Part shown: positions 34,853-43,395 of the stretch, in pieces
How the letters are laid out: every line of letters begins with the position of its first letter
Numbering within the stretch: position 1 is the first letter of the stretch
Assembly: GCA_007119795.1 (NCBI GenBank)
Contig: SKOZ01000077.1
Span: 1 to 50,137, forward strand
Length of the DNA stretch: 50,137 nucleotides
Direction: 5' to 3'
Source of the DNA: Planctomycetales bacterium
GTDB lineage: Bacteria > Planctomycetota > Planctomycetia > Pirellulales > Thermoguttaceae
The notes under the pieces: model-generated
Database searches by the model: none
Seen by the model: the letters and a program-made list of their open reading frames with translations, nothing else
Told to the model about the DNA's origin: nothing
Position numbers and translations under genes: made by a program

Positions 34853-35722
34853 ATGCGACGGCCGCTGAAGCTGATCTGCTACGACTGGGAGATCGAGGCG
34901 CGGGACCACCAATTGCGGCTGGTGCCGAGTTGGCGGACGTTCGGTGGCTCGTTGGTGGCGCCGCTCGTGGCGGCGGTGCTCATCGGCGTGCAGGTCTTCT
35001 TCTTCGGCTACCCGCCGGGGAAGGTGCGGATGGCCCGCATGGAAGCCCGCATCGACCGGATGGAGCAACAGTTCGACGATGTCCGAGCACTCGACGGCCT
35101 TCTCGCCGAAGGACCGCTCGGCGAGGGGGAACGCGGCCGGCCGATTCGCCAGGACATGGAGGGACTCTTCGAGCAGCAGCGCCGTGCACTTGGCCAGGAG
35201 CGGGCCGCGCTGGAGCGGATGGAGCGTGCGGGCCCCACGTTGGGCCCCTTCGGCGACGCCGTCTACTGGCTGGCGATGGTCCTCTGGGGATTGCTGGCGG
35301 TGGTCCCTCCGGCGGCGGCATTCTGGGAGCGGACGGTAATCAGCACCGACGGACAGGGTGGCCTGGCCGTGGCCCGCCACGGTCCCCTGGGCCGCACGCA
35401 CCGTTTTCCTGCGGGCACGTTCACGGCGATGACCATCGAGGCCCGCCATATCCGGTACGAATCGTCGCGGGAGCACGTCCAGGATTTCGGCTGGCGATGG
35501 TCGGTCCGCCTGGATGTCGCCGATCCGCGCGCGCAGCGCCCGCTGGTGATCGTGCCCCAGTGGAGGTCTTCGCTAATGGCAATGGCCTTCTCGGAATGGA
35601 CCGAGACTCCGCCGCCCGATCCGCAGCGCCTGCCCGAGCGCGTGCGGATCGTGGCGGCCTTCCTCGCCCGGGCGACGGGGCTCAGACCCGGCCCCGTGGT
35701 GCAGAGCCAGGGGCGCCCTTGA
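34853..35722 (+). CDS. Unknown two-TM protein with a coiled coil
   Basis: I do not recognise a family. The 289-residue protein has a first membrane segment at about residues 31-52 (LVAPLVAAVLIGVQVFFFGY), then an Arg/Glu-rich region likely to form a coiled coil (ARMEARIDRMEQQFDD and FEQQRRALGQERAALERME). A second segment follows at about 138-160 (YWLAMVLWGLLAVVPPAAAF), then a soluble C-terminal domain of about 125 residues rich in beta-strand patterns. GAGAG precedes ATG 34853 by six bases. Its upstream region carries the hairpin repeats; the next gene is 137 bp downstream on the same strand. Confidence 0.75.
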   Translation: MRRPLKLICYDWEIEARDHQLRLVPSWRTFGGSLVAPLVAAVLIGVQVFFFGYPPGKVRMARMEARIDRMEQQFDDVRALDGLLAEGPLGEGERGRPIRQDMEGLFEQQRRALGQERAALERMERAGPTLGPFGDAVYWLAMVLWGLLAVVPPAAAFWERTVISTDGQGGLAVARHGPLGRTHRFPAGTFTAMTIEARHIRYESSREHVQDFGWRWSVRLDVADPRAQRPLVIVPQWRSSLMAMAFSEWTETPPPDPQRLPERVRIVAAFLARATGLRPGPVVQSQGRP

Positions 35723-35859
35723 AATCGCCGCCGCGGGAATTTGCGCGGCGGTTGATCCAGGTCAAGGCTCCTTTCGCCGGCTCACGGTTTACTTACGGTA
35801 GGAGGCCGACGAGGCCCGTGAGATGTCCGGCAGGTCGTTGCGGTGAAAGGAGAATCGTG

Positions 35860-36663
35860 ATGGTGCGGCGAAAAATTGTCGAGATCGATGAGGCGCGATG
35901 CGATGGGTGCGGGCTGTGCATCCCCTCCTGCGCGGAGGGAGCCATCCGCATCGTCGACGGCAAGGCCCGCTTGGTTTCGGACAGCTTCTGCGACGGCCTG
36001 GGGGCGTGTCTGGGCCACTGCCCCCAGGGGGCGATCCGCATCGTGGAGCGCGAGGCCGACCCGTTCGACGAGGAGCTCGTCGCCGCCAGCCCGCCGCAAG
36101 CGGAGCAACCTGCCTCCCTACCGCTGCGGCACAAGGAAGCGGCGTCCGCTCCCCCGGCGGGCCTGGCCCCCTGCCCGGGGGCGGCACTGCGGTTCGTCGC
36201 CGCGCCTCGGCCGCCCGCCGCCCAGGCCCGGCCGGGCGATGACTCGGCGCACGGCAATAACCGCGCGCCGGCGGCATCAGCCTTGGCCCAGTGGCCGGTG
36301 CAGCTCCGCCTCGTGCCGCCTTCAGCCCCGTTCCTCAATGGGGCGGACCTGCTGCTGGTGGCCGATTGTGTCCCCTTCGCCCTGGCCGATTTCCACCGCC
36401 GATTCCTCGCGGGCCGGGCGGTCGTGGTCACCTGCCCGAAGCTCGACGACGCCGAGGTCTCGCTCGAGCGGCTGGCGGCCATCGTCGCCGGGGCGAACCT
36501 CCGCAGCCTCACGGTCCTGCACATGGAGGTCCCCTGCTGCCGCGGGCTGCTCCGCATGGCCGCGGCGGCACGGGAGGCGGCCGGTGCGCAAATCCCTCTG
36601 GAAGCAGTGACCATCTCCACCGCCGGAGAAGTCCTCGGCCACGAGCTACTTCCCCAAACGTGA
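35860..36663 (+). CDS. Di-cluster ferredoxin domain protein
   Basis: The 267-residue protein begins with a 2[4Fe-4S]-type ferredoxin domain: CDGCGLCIPSC then CDGLGACLGHCPQGAIRI. A low-complexity Ala/Pro linker (about 75-150) separates it from a C-terminal domain with LLLVADCVPFALADFHRRFL, VVVTCPKLDD and HMEVPCCRGL. Proteins of this architecture occur in many anaerobes and thermophiles; their role is not well defined, but electron transfer in the cytoplasm is likely. AAGGAG seven bases before ATG 35860 fixes the start. It converges on katA with only three bases between stop codons. Confidence 0.87.
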   Translation: MVRRKIVEIDEARCDGCGLCIPSCAEGAIRIVDGKARLVSDSFCDGLGACLGHCPQGAIRIVEREADPFDEELVAASPPQAEQPASLPLRHKEAASAPPAGLAPCPGAALRFVAAPRPPAAQARPGDDSAHGNNRAPAASALAQWPVQLRLVPPSAPFLNGADLLLVADCVPFALADFHRRFLAGRAVVVTCPKLDDAEVSLERLAAIVAGANLRSLTVLHMEVPCCRGLLRMAAAAREAAGAQIPLEAVTISTAGEVLGHELLPQT

Positions 36664-36666
36664 TGG

Positions 36667-38115
36667 CTACGAGAGGGGCAGCCCCAGCTTCTCGGCCACG
36701 CGGCGACCGTACTCGGCATCGGCTTTCCGGAAGTGCTCGACCTGCCGCTTCTGGATCTCCGGCTGCGCCTGGCCGAGTGCGCCGGCGATGGCGCAGACGG
36801 TCCGCTCCTTCTCCACCTCCGGGAAGAGACGCCAGAGGTTGCCGGCCTGGGTGTAGTCGTCGTGGTCGAGGCGGGAGTCGTAACGGTCGGCGGCCACGTC
36901 ACCGAGGGGGAGAGGAGGCTCCTTGGCCGAGGGATCCTCCTGGGGCGCCGCCGGGTCGCTGCTCGGGAAATAGTTCGTCGCCCCCCCACCCTGACCGCTG
37001 CTCATGAAGCCGTCCCGCTGGTAGTGGGCCACGGGGCACCGCGGCCGGTTGACCGGGAGCTGCTGGAAGTTGGTCCCCACGCGGTAGCGGTGGGCGTCGG
37101 CATAGCTCATCAGCCGCGCCTGGAGCATCTTGTCGGGGCTGGCGCCGATGCCGGGAACCAGCGCCGAGGGGCTGAAGCACGACTGCTCGACCTCGGCGAA
37201 GTAGTTCTCCGGATTGCGGTTCAGCTCCAGTTCGCCGACCTCGATCAAGGGGAACTCCGCGTGCGGCCAGACCTTCGTCAGGTCGAAGGGGTTCCAGCGG
37301 AAGGCGGCGGCCTGTTCGTCGGTCATCACCTGGATGAAGAACGTCCACTTGGGGAACTCCCCGCGCCCGATGGCCTCGAAGAGGTCGCGCTGGTGCGACT
37401 CGCGATCCTCGCCGATGAGCCTGGCCGCCTCTCCGTCGGTAAGGCAGCGGATCCCCTGCTTGGTCTTGAAGTGGAACTTGCACCAGACCCGTTCCCCCTG
37501 GGCGTTGACGAGCGAGTAGGCGTGGCTGCCGTAGCCGTTGATGTGGCGGTAGCTGGCGGGAATGCCGCGGTCGCTGAAGAGGATCGTCACCTGGTGCAGC
37601 GACTCCGGGCAGAGCGACCAGAAGTCCCACTGCGCATCCGCGTCGCGGAGGTTCGTCTTCGGGTCCCGCTTCTGGGTATGGATGAACATCGCGAACTTGT
37701 ACGGGTCGCGGACGAAGAAGACCGGGGTGTTGTTGCCTACCATGTCCCAGTTGCCCTCTTCGGTATAAAATTTCAGGGCGAAGCCCCGGACGTCGCGCTC
37801 GGCGTCGGCGGCGCCCCGTTCACCGGCGACGGTGGAGAACCGCAGGAAAACGTCCGTTCTCTTGCCGACCTGCTCCAGAAACTTCGCGCGGCTGTAGCCG
37901 GTCACGTCGCCGGTGACCGTGAACGTGCCGTAGGCGCCGGAGCCCTTGGCGTGCACCACGCGCTCCGGAATCCGCTCCCGGTTGAAGGCCTGCATCTGCT
38001 CGAGCAGTTGCACGTCCTCCATGAGCAGCGGGCCGCGCGGGCCCGCCGTCAGGGAGTTCTGGTTGTCGGCGATCGGGCAACCGTCGGCAGTAGTAAGACG
38101 CGGCGCACGGGTCAT
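36667..38115 (-). CDS. katA: Monofunctional heme catalase
   Basis: Catalase converts hydrogen peroxide to water and oxygen. The 482-residue product is of the small-subunit (clade 3) type. Visible motifs are [15 protein letters not shown] (distal His), [28 protein letters not shown] (distal Asn region) and [16 protein letters not shown] (proximal heme-ligand Tyr). The ATG at 38115 has AGGAGG upstream; the frame extends further upstream but only into the perR gene. It lies 74 bp after perR on the same strand and is very likely controlled by it, induced by peroxide. Confidence 0.97.
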   Translation of the reverse strand: MTRAPRLTTADGCPIADNQNSLTAGPRGPLLMEDVQLLEQMQAFNRERIPERVVHAKGSGAYGTFTVTGDVTGYSRAKFLEQVGKRTDVFLRFSTVAGERGAADAERDVRGFALKFYTEEGNWDMVGNNTPVFFVRDPYKFAMFIHTQKRDPKTNLRDADAQWDFWSLCPESLHQVTILFSDRGIPASYRHINGYGSHAYSLVNAQGERVWCKFHFKTKQGIRCLTDGEAARLIGEDRESHQRDLFEAIGRGEFPKWTFFIQVMTDEQAAAFRWNPFDLTKVWPHAEFPLIEVGELELNRNPENYFAEVEQSCFSPSALVPGIGASPDKMLQARLMSYADAHRYRVGTNFQQLPVNRPRCPVAHYQRDGFMSSGQGGGATNYFPSSDPAAPQEDPSAKEPPLPLGDVAADRYDSRLDHDDYTQAGNLWRLFPEVEKERTVCAIAGALGQAQPEIQKRQVEHFRKADAEYGRRVAEKLGLPLS

Positions 38116-38189
38116 CTTCTGGCTCCTCCTGAAATGAAACGGGAAAGCGAGCCGGGCGCCGGGCGCGTGGACCGGGCACCGCTGACGGC

Positions 38190-38633
38190 TCACCCCTTCT
38201 CTCGGCACTCCCCGCAAACCCCCAAGATCTGCACGGAATAGTCCTCAACGCGAAACTTCCGCGCCGCAATCCGCGGTACCGGCAGGGCGTCGAGCGCCGG
38301 GTCTTCAATGTCCAGCACGCGCTGGCAGCGGCGGCAGATGAGGTGGTGGTGGCGACGCGTCTTCCCTTCGAAGCGCACGGCCGGACCGCTGGGGTGAAGC
38401 CGCCCCACGACGCCCAGTTCCACCAGCATCTCCAAGACCCGATAGACCGTGGTCCGCGACACGCCGGGAATCCGCTCCCGGACGGCCTCGTAGACCTGGT
38501 CCGCCGTGGGGTGGTCGTTCCGTTCCAGAACAGCCTGGAAAATGACCCGCCGCTGGTGAGTCAGCGCCAGCTTCCTCTTCCGGCAGAGGGCTTCAAAAGC
38601 CTCCAGCTTCCCGGGGATCGATTCGTCGTGCAA
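38190..38633 (-). CDS. Fur-family peroxide regulator (PerR-like)
   Basis: The 147-residue protein has a Fur-type winged helix ([30 protein letters not shown]) and a dimerisation domain with [17 protein letters not shown] and CGEC. The Asp in VLDI corresponds to Asp104 of Bacillus PerR, where true Fur has Glu, and this Asp favours peroxide sensing. The position of PerR Asp85 appears as Glu (RFEGK), an oddity. Cysteine pairs CRRC and CGEC form the structural zinc site. The start codon is TTG at 38633, with AAAAGG seven bases upstream. Adjacency to katA supports the PerR assignment; the gene probably represses itself and katA. Confidence 0.9.
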   Translation of the reverse strand: MHDESIPGKLEAFEALCRKRKLALTHQRRVIFQAVLERNDHPTADQVYEAVRERIPGVSRTTVYRVLEMLVELGVVGRLHPSGPAVRFEGKTRRHHHLICRRCQRVLDIEDPALDALPVPRIAARKFRVEDYSVQILGVCGECREKG

Positions 38634-38649
38634 TTCACAACCTTTTGGT

Positions 38650-38678
38650 ACATTATGCTATCTGGTGCCGCGTGTCAA
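38650..38678 (-). promoter_or_regulatory. Promoter of the perR-katA operon
   Basis: On the minus strand, TTGACA (38678-38673) and TAATGT (38655-38650) are separated by exactly 17 bp, a near-consensus sigma70-type promoter. The predicted start lies only about ten bases before the TTG start codon, inside or next to the AAAAGG ribosome site, so the leader would be extremely short. A clear PerR box could not be made out, although the A/T-rich -10 region is the likely operator. Confidence 0.75.
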
Positions 38679-38731
38679 CCCGCCCGGCGGCCGTGCCTGA
38701 CACGGGCCCCGGGCGCGGCCGCCGAGCGGCG

Positions 38732-39397
38732 TCAATAGCCCAGGTCGTCGGCCGTCGCCAGGCGCACCGACTCCATGCCCACGGCGTTGCCCGCATCGAG
38801 CGCCATGACGACGGTCTCATGCCGGGCATCGCCGTCGGCGAGGACGAGGAGGTTCGAGGGGCCGCGCGCGCCGGCAACGCCCTGCCGCGCCTCGCGGAGG
38901 CGGACGAGTAGCTCCTGCTCGCTGGGGGCCTCGATGTCGTCCACCCAGACCGAATTGTCCCCCTCGATACTGATGATGACGTAGTCGTCATCCTCTTCGA
39001 GCTCTTCGATGGTCCGCGCTTGGGCGGCATGTTCCGGCTGGTCCGGCGTGGGGACCTCCAGCGACTTCTGAGGAGCCAGCGAGGCGGTGACCATGAAGAA
39101 GATCAAGAGGAGGAAGGTCACGTCGACCATGGGGGTCATATCGAGCCCTTCACCGAGGGGGAGCCGCCGCCGGAAGCGGAGTGTGGGCTCTTCGGCGAGT
39201 TCTTCCGGGCGGGGGGCCGCCGAAGCCCGCGGTGCTGCCGGGGCGCGGCTGCGCTTCCCCGCGGCCGCTTGGGGTGGGGCCGCCGTGGGCACGACCACCG
39301 CGCCTTTGCAGCCGGGGCAACGGGTCCGCACCCCGGCAGAGCGGTCGGGGGCGGAAAGACCCTTGCGGCAGTGCGGGCAGGTGAAGCGGATGGTCAC
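38732..39397 (-). CDS. ExbD/TolR-type protein with N-terminal zinc ribbon
   Basis: ExbD/TolR proteins couple the proton motive force, with an ExbB/TolQ partner, to envelope work. This 221-residue protein has the ExbD core: GEGLDMTPMVDVTFLLLIFFMVTASLA, a single membrane helix carrying the conserved Asp, followed by a periplasmic domain. Unusually it starts with a cytoplasmic zinc ribbon (CPHC...CPGC, residues 8-32) and an Ala/Pro linker. The periplasmic domain has an acidic stretch (EELEEDDD). It is the last gene of the operon, 44 bp after a second exbD. Confidence 0.9.
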   Translation of the reverse strand: MTIRFTCPHCRKGLSAPDRSAGVRTRCPGCKGAVVVPTAAPPQAAAGKRSRAPAAPRASAAPRPEELAEEPTLRFRRRLPLGEGLDMTPMVDVTFLLLIFFMVTASLAPQKSLEVPTPDQPEHAAQARTIEELEEDDDYVIISIEGDNSVWVDDIEAPSEQELLVRLREARQGVAGARGPSNLLVLADGDARHETVVMALDAGNAVGMESVRLATADDLGY

Positions 39398-39441
39398 GGA
39401 GAGGGCTCGGCGGTGATGGGAGGAGACGGCGGACGCTTAGA

Positions 39442-39990
39442 CTAATCGGTTTCCAGAACGGCCAAGTGGAGGTCGATCCCCTCCACGTAGCCAGCCGCCT
39501 CGGCCACGCGGGAGACGACGCGGTGGCGCACGCCGCGGGCGGCCTTGATGAGCACGTGCGGCCTCCCCTCGCGGAGCCCCTCCTCGATGGCCGCGACGAT
39601 CTGCTTTTCCCGCTCCGCGGGGTCTTCCGGGAGCGGCGTGCCGCGGGCGCCGTCGGCCAGGAAGACCTGGGCCGCCGCGCCCGGACCTTCGGCGATGGTG
39701 ATGATCGTCGACGCCCGCGCGCTGACCGTCGTCCCGTAACGCGCCGGCGGGAGGTCCACCGCCAAGTCCATGTCTGGAACGGAGGCGACGAGGAAGAAGA
39801 TCAGCAACAGGAAGGTGACGTCGATCATGGGCGTGATGTCCAGATCGGCCTCGCCGCGGTGTTCGCGGCGCGTGAAGAGCGGCAGCGTGGTGTCGACGTC
39901 CGGAGGCGCTGCGGCGTGCGGCGCCGATTCCGCCGGGGGCGGGTTCGGCAGAGGTCCGGAGGCGGCGGGTGGCGAGGGATCAGGGGACAT
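39442..39990 (-). CDS. ExbD/TolR-type biopolymer transport protein
   Basis: The 182-residue protein has a Pro-rich cytoplasmic N-terminus and the ExbD membrane helix with the functional Asp in ITPMIDVTFLLLIFFLVAS. A periplasmic domain with VLIKAARGVRHRVVSRVAEAA follows. It overlaps the end of the ExbB gene by eleven bases, so the two are translationally coupled and should form a stator-like complex. The presence of a second, zinc-ribbon exbD directly downstream suggests a hetero-ExbD complex. Confidence 0.92.
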   Translation of the reverse strand: MSPDPSPPAASGPLPNPPPAESAPHAAAPPDVDTTLPLFTRREHRGEADLDITPMIDVTFLLLIFFLVASVPDMDLAVDLPPARYGTTVSARASTIITIAEGPGAAAQVFLADGARGTPLPEDPAEREKQIVAAIEEGLREGRPHVLIKAARGVRHRVVSRVAEAAGYVEGIDLHLAVLETD

Positions 39991-40675
39991 GGGCTACCTT
40001 CCCGGGAGCGGTCGGCGGAGGCGCCTGCACGGCGGCGTTGCGGGCAAGACTGGCCCGGAAAACCTCGAGGAACCGCGTCATGCCGACGCCCACGAGGTCC
40101 TCCAGCTTGCGGATCTGGACGCGCAGGCTAGCCGTACAGAGGACCAGCGGGATAGCGATCGTCAACCCCAGAGCCGTAGTCACCAGGGCCAGACTGATGT
40201 TGGCGGCCAGTGCGGTCGCATCGGGGCCCCTGTCGGGCGCGGTTAAGCCCTGGAAGGCCCCCATCATACCCACCACGGTGCCCAAGAGGCCCACCATCGG
40301 GGCGCTCTTGATCACGGTGTAGACCCAATCGAGCCGGAACTCCAGGTCGGCCAGGACGTCGCGCTGGAAGCGGTCGGAGACCAACTCGCGGACCTTCGCA
40401 TAGCCGGCCTGGCGGTTCGAAAGCCCCAGCAGGGCGAGCTGCGCCATGGCGCGCTCGTCGCCGTCGCAGAGGCGCGCTGCGCCCTCGAAGTCGCCGGCAG
40501 CGAGCGACTCTTCGATCTGATCCAGGAAGGCGGCCTGCTCCCGCTCGCTGCGGAAGCTGGTCTGGGTGACCCGCCGCCAGACGAGGATCACGCAGAATGC
40601 CCCCCAGAGCGCGATCAGCGCCAGGGCGGCGTATAACACGTAACTGGCGACGTTGGTGACGGGAGTCAAGTCCAT
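39980..40675 (-). CDS. ExbB/TolQ/MotA-type proton channel protein
   Basis: The 231-residue protein belongs to the MotA/TolQ/ExbB family. It has three membrane segments: YVLYAALALIALWGAFCVILVW, then a cytoplasmic helical part, then APMVGLLGTVVGMMGAFQGL (conserved LGLLGTVxGM motif) and ALVTTALGLTIAIPLVLC. Together with ExbD it forms a proton-driven complex of the inner membrane. The ATG at 40675 fits the family; the frame is open upstream without coding signs. It begins 25 bases after the preceding operon gene. Confidence 0.94.
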   Translation of the reverse strand: MDLTPVTNVASYVLYAALALIALWGAFCVILVWRRVTQTSFRSEREQAAFLDQIEESLAAGDFEGAARLCDGDERAMAQLALLGLSNRQAGYAKVRELVSDRFQRDVLADLEFRLDWVYTVIKSAPMVGLLGTVVGMMGAFQGLTAPDRGPDATALAANISLALVTTALGLTIAIPLVLCTASLRVQIRKLEDLVGVGMTRFLEVFRASLARNAAVQAPPPTAPGKVAHVP

Positions 40676-40700
40676 GGCAGTGCGGCTGGGTAGGGGGGTT

Positions 40701-41603
40701 CTAGTCGCGGAGGATCTGCTCGGCAACGCGGATGTTGAAGCTCCTGCCTTCCGAGCGGATGACAAAACGGGTGCCCCAGATGCGGTCGGCGTTGTTCCCG
40801 GCGTGCTCCCGTTCCATGGCCACGAGCTGCGCCTCGAGTTCCGGAGGAATGAGCTTCAGGATCGGACGGTCTCCGGGGTCGACGCCGGCGCGTGCCAGCA
40901 GGGCGCGATCGGCCTCTTCGAGTTCGCCCTGCTGCCAGGTGAGATAATAACGCATCTCTTCATCGGCCGGCCCCTCGCGGACCTCGGGCCGGGGCTGGGA
41001 AAGGTTGTCCACGTAGACCAGACGGTTTTCGGGATAGAGCACCGCCAATTCGATTTGGAAGTGGTCGAGTTGCCGGGCGTAGGACGCCAGGGTGTTCCCC
41101 TCGGGAAAGCGGAACTCCCAGCGCCGGGCCCGGCCGGTGCCTGTGCCCGTCCCCTCGCCTACCATGCGGCCCTCTCCGGGGGAGCCGCCGCCGATACCGG
41201 CTACCAGTTCGTCGGCAAGCAAGGGGTCGTCGAGGGTCGCGAGATTCGCGGCCACGGCATCGGCGAGAGCGGCCAGAGTCTCCTCGACGACCGGCTCGAA
41301 GAGGTCCGTCTCCATGGCGATCTCCTCCATGGGAGGCGCCTCGAGCTCCATGCCGCCGATGAGTCCGCCGTCCCCCTCGCCGAGCTGTTCCATGGTGACG
41401 GGGACGGCGGTATGGGGGGGGAAGATGCGATTCGTGAGCCAGATGAGCAGCATCACGAAGACCGCGCTCCCTACCACGATCAGCAAGGCCACCAGCATGC
41501 TGGCAACGCGGTCGTAGGCGGAGACGCTCAGCCGGTTTTCGCCCCCAGGGGTCGAAAGCGAGTCGTAAGGGCGCGGGGACGAGGCTCTCAAGTCGCTGCT
41601 CAC
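40701..41603 (-). CDS. Unknown single-pass membrane protein in the exb operon
   Basis: No family recognised. The 300-residue product has one membrane segment (MLVALLIVVGSAVFVMLLIWLTN, residues 35-58 approximately), then an acidic and Gly-rich extracytoplasmic part (MEQLGEGDGGLIGGMEL; GEGTGTGTGRARR) and a C-terminal domain with RRWEFRFPEGNTLASYARQLDHF. A single N-terminal anchor followed by a periplasmic domain is the layout of TonB-like partners, but no TonB C-terminal motif is seen. The GTG at 41603 overlaps the stop codon of the upstream gene (GTGA), so translation is coupled. It lies directly before exbB. Confidence 0.85.
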   Translation of the reverse strand: MSSDLRASSPRPYDSLSTPGGENRLSVSAYDRVASMLVALLIVVGSAVFVMLLIWLTNRIFPPHTAVPVTMEQLGEGDGGLIGGMELEAPPMEEIAMETDLFEPVVEETLAALADAVAANLATLDDPLLADELVAGIGGGSPGEGRMVGEGTGTGTGRARRWEFRFPEGNTLASYARQLDHFQIELAVLYPENRLVYVDNLSQPRPEVREGPADEEMRYYLTWQQGELEEADRALLARAGVDPGDRPILKLIPPELEAQLVAMEREHAGNNADRIWGTRFVIRSEGRSFNIRVAEQILRD

Positions 41604-43249
41604 TGGTCGAGGTTGGCATCGGGATCGATCGCGAGATACCACTGCCTCCAGTCGCGGATGACCCGCTGGCGCTCCCCTTCGGTGGGTTGCCGGGAGAGCG
41701 AGGGGGCGTCGAAGCGGCGACTCAGCCGCCGCAGGGCCTCGACCGCCTCGCGGGCCACGGCGGGGTCGGGATCGCTGAGTGCGTAGATCAGGGTGGGCGC
41801 GTTTTCCAATTCTCCCGAGAGCCCCAAGGCGCGGATGGCGGCGGTCCGCGCTGCGGGGTCGCGTCCGGACACCAAGCGGCGGAAGCGCAAGGAGTGTTCG
41901 GAGAGGAGGGCCCGGCTCTCCTGGGGAGGAAGCTCGGTCAAGGCGCGGAGTGCGCGGTCGAAGCCCTCCCCGGACGTGTCCTCGAGCAGGGCCAGCAACT
42001 GATCGGCCGCCGTGAGGCTGGACTCGGAGATGATCTCCCCATCGCGGATCTGGACGCGGTCGCTATCGGCGGGGAGCCCCCGCCCGCCGCGGAGTGTCCC
42101 GTCGCCGAAATCTCGCACGGTGCGGAAAACCCTCCGCGTGGAACGGGTGAGAAAGAGGATCGAAAAGGCCGTGTCGCACATCGTGCCCGCCGACCCCACC
42201 CACTGTCCCTCCGCCCTTTGGCTCTCGAGAAGAAACCGCGCGCCATCGTTGTACCACGGCGGCGAAGCCCCCATGGGCCCTTCGTCCATCTCGCGGAAGG
42301 CCCAATAGCGCTCCACGCTGTAGAGGTAATAGTGGACGTGTTGGTGCGGCCGGCTTGCCCTCTCCTCGATCCACTGGTTTCCCCTTGCTATAGCGGCTTG
42401 GAAGAGCCGCTGATCGAGGCGCGTCCGCGACGGCGAAACCTGGTTCACCTCCCGGAGTGCCGGCGGGAGGCTGCTATCTCGACCCGAGTCGATTTCACCG
42501 GCTCGACGCAGCAATTCGACGGCCAGGTACAGGCTGCCCACCCCCGCCGGGCCCAGGCTGGGGCGAAAGTCCGGCTGGGCGATCGGCTCGAACGAGGGCG
42601 CTACCCGGCCCTGATAGGGGTAACCGCCGTTGCGGTGCTGGACCCTCAAGAGCCAAGTGGCCCCCGCCTCGATGGACTCGAACGGATAGGCGAACCCCGC
42701 CTGCCGCGCCGTCCAGATGCCCAGGATCGCATATTGCACCATCGAGGTGTCGCCGGTGTCCCGCTCCGGGTAACCCCAACCACCGTGAACCTTCTGGCGA
42801 TGAACCAGTAGAGCCAGCAAGTCTTCGATCTCTTGGTAATAGAGCTGGGGGTCCAGCTCGACGAGGTACATGATGCATAAACCGGCGCTGTAGATCGTGC
42901 CGTTGCGGCCGAAATCGAGCTCCCTGGGATCCTCGACGGCACGCACCCGCTCCACGATCGCTTCGGTGTGCCGGCGGACGGTGGGGTGATTGGGATCGAC
43001 CCCCTGTCGGACCATTGCCAGACCTGCCAGGGCCCATGCCCCCGGATGCGGACTGTCCGCCTCCCCTCGCTTGAGATACTCGACGCCTCGGGCCACCGCC
43101 TCGCGGACGATGGGGCTCTCCGGAGTTAGAGGCAGTTCCGGCGGTATCTCCGGCGCCGAACCCTGCGCTGCGGCGCACGCGCCCCAACCCGCAGCACAGA
43201 GCCAAGCCGCGATCCCCAGGAGTGAGAACCGTCCTGATCGCACCTGCAC
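41600..43249 (-). CDS. Exported prenyltransferase/squalene-oxidase-like repeat protein with HEAT repeats
   Basis: The product is about 549 residues. A signal peptide (RSGRFSLLGIAAWLCAAGWGACAAAQ) is followed by alpha/alpha-toroid repeats as in squalene cyclases and prenyltransferases: GRNGTIYSAGLCIMYLVEL, KVHGGWGYPERDTGDTSMVQYAILG, NGGYPYQG, EGQWVGSAGTMCDTAFSILFL. The C-terminus has HEAT-like repeats (ARTAAIRALGLSGELENAPTLIYAL, DPAVAREAVEAL). No DXDD catalytic motif of true cyclases is evident, so a binding role is more likely. The GTG at 43249, with GGGAG upstream, was chosen to give a clean signal peptide; the frame is open to 43399. Such proteins often accompany ExbB/ExbD genes in planctomycetes. 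Confidence 0.88.
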   Translation of the reverse strand: MQVRSGRFSLLGIAAWLCAAGWGACAAAQGSAPEIPPELPLTPESPIVREAVARGVEYLKRGEADSPHPGAWALAGLAMVRQGVDPNHPTVRRHTEAIVERVRAVEDPRELDFGRNGTIYSAGLCIMYLVELDPQLYYQEIEDLLALLVHRQKVHGGWGYPERDTGDTSMVQYAILGIWTARQAGFAYPFESIEAGATWLLRVQHRNGGYPYQGRVAPSFEPIAQPDFRPSLGPAGVGSLYLAVELLRRAGEIDSGRDSSLPPALREVNQVSPSRTRLDQRLFQAAIARGNQWIEERASRPHQHVHYYLYSVERYWAFREMDEGPMGASPPWYNDGARFLLESQRAEGQWVGSAGTMCDTAFSILFLTRSTRRVFRTVRDFGDGTLRGGRGLPADSDRVQIRDGEIISESSLTAADQLLALLEDTSGEGFDRALRALTELPPQESRALLSEHSLRFRRLVSGRDPAARTAAIRALGLSGELENAPTLIYALSDPDPAVAREAVEALRRLSRRFDAPSLSRQPTEGERQRVIRDWRQWYLAIDPDANLDQ

Positions 43250-43395
43250 GGGAGGACTCCCTGCCCGGCGTAGGTCCAACCCCCGATGCCGAAAAGGGCC
43301 CACGGCACGCCAATCCAACCAACTACCGATGCAAAAAAGAGAAACGCGCATGCCCGCCACTATCCTGCCCATCCTAAAGGTACCAGAAGGGGGTG

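Noticed and set aside
36733..38241. A 502-codon plus-strand frame
   Set aside because: Antisense of katA, whose heme and active-site motifs are complete.
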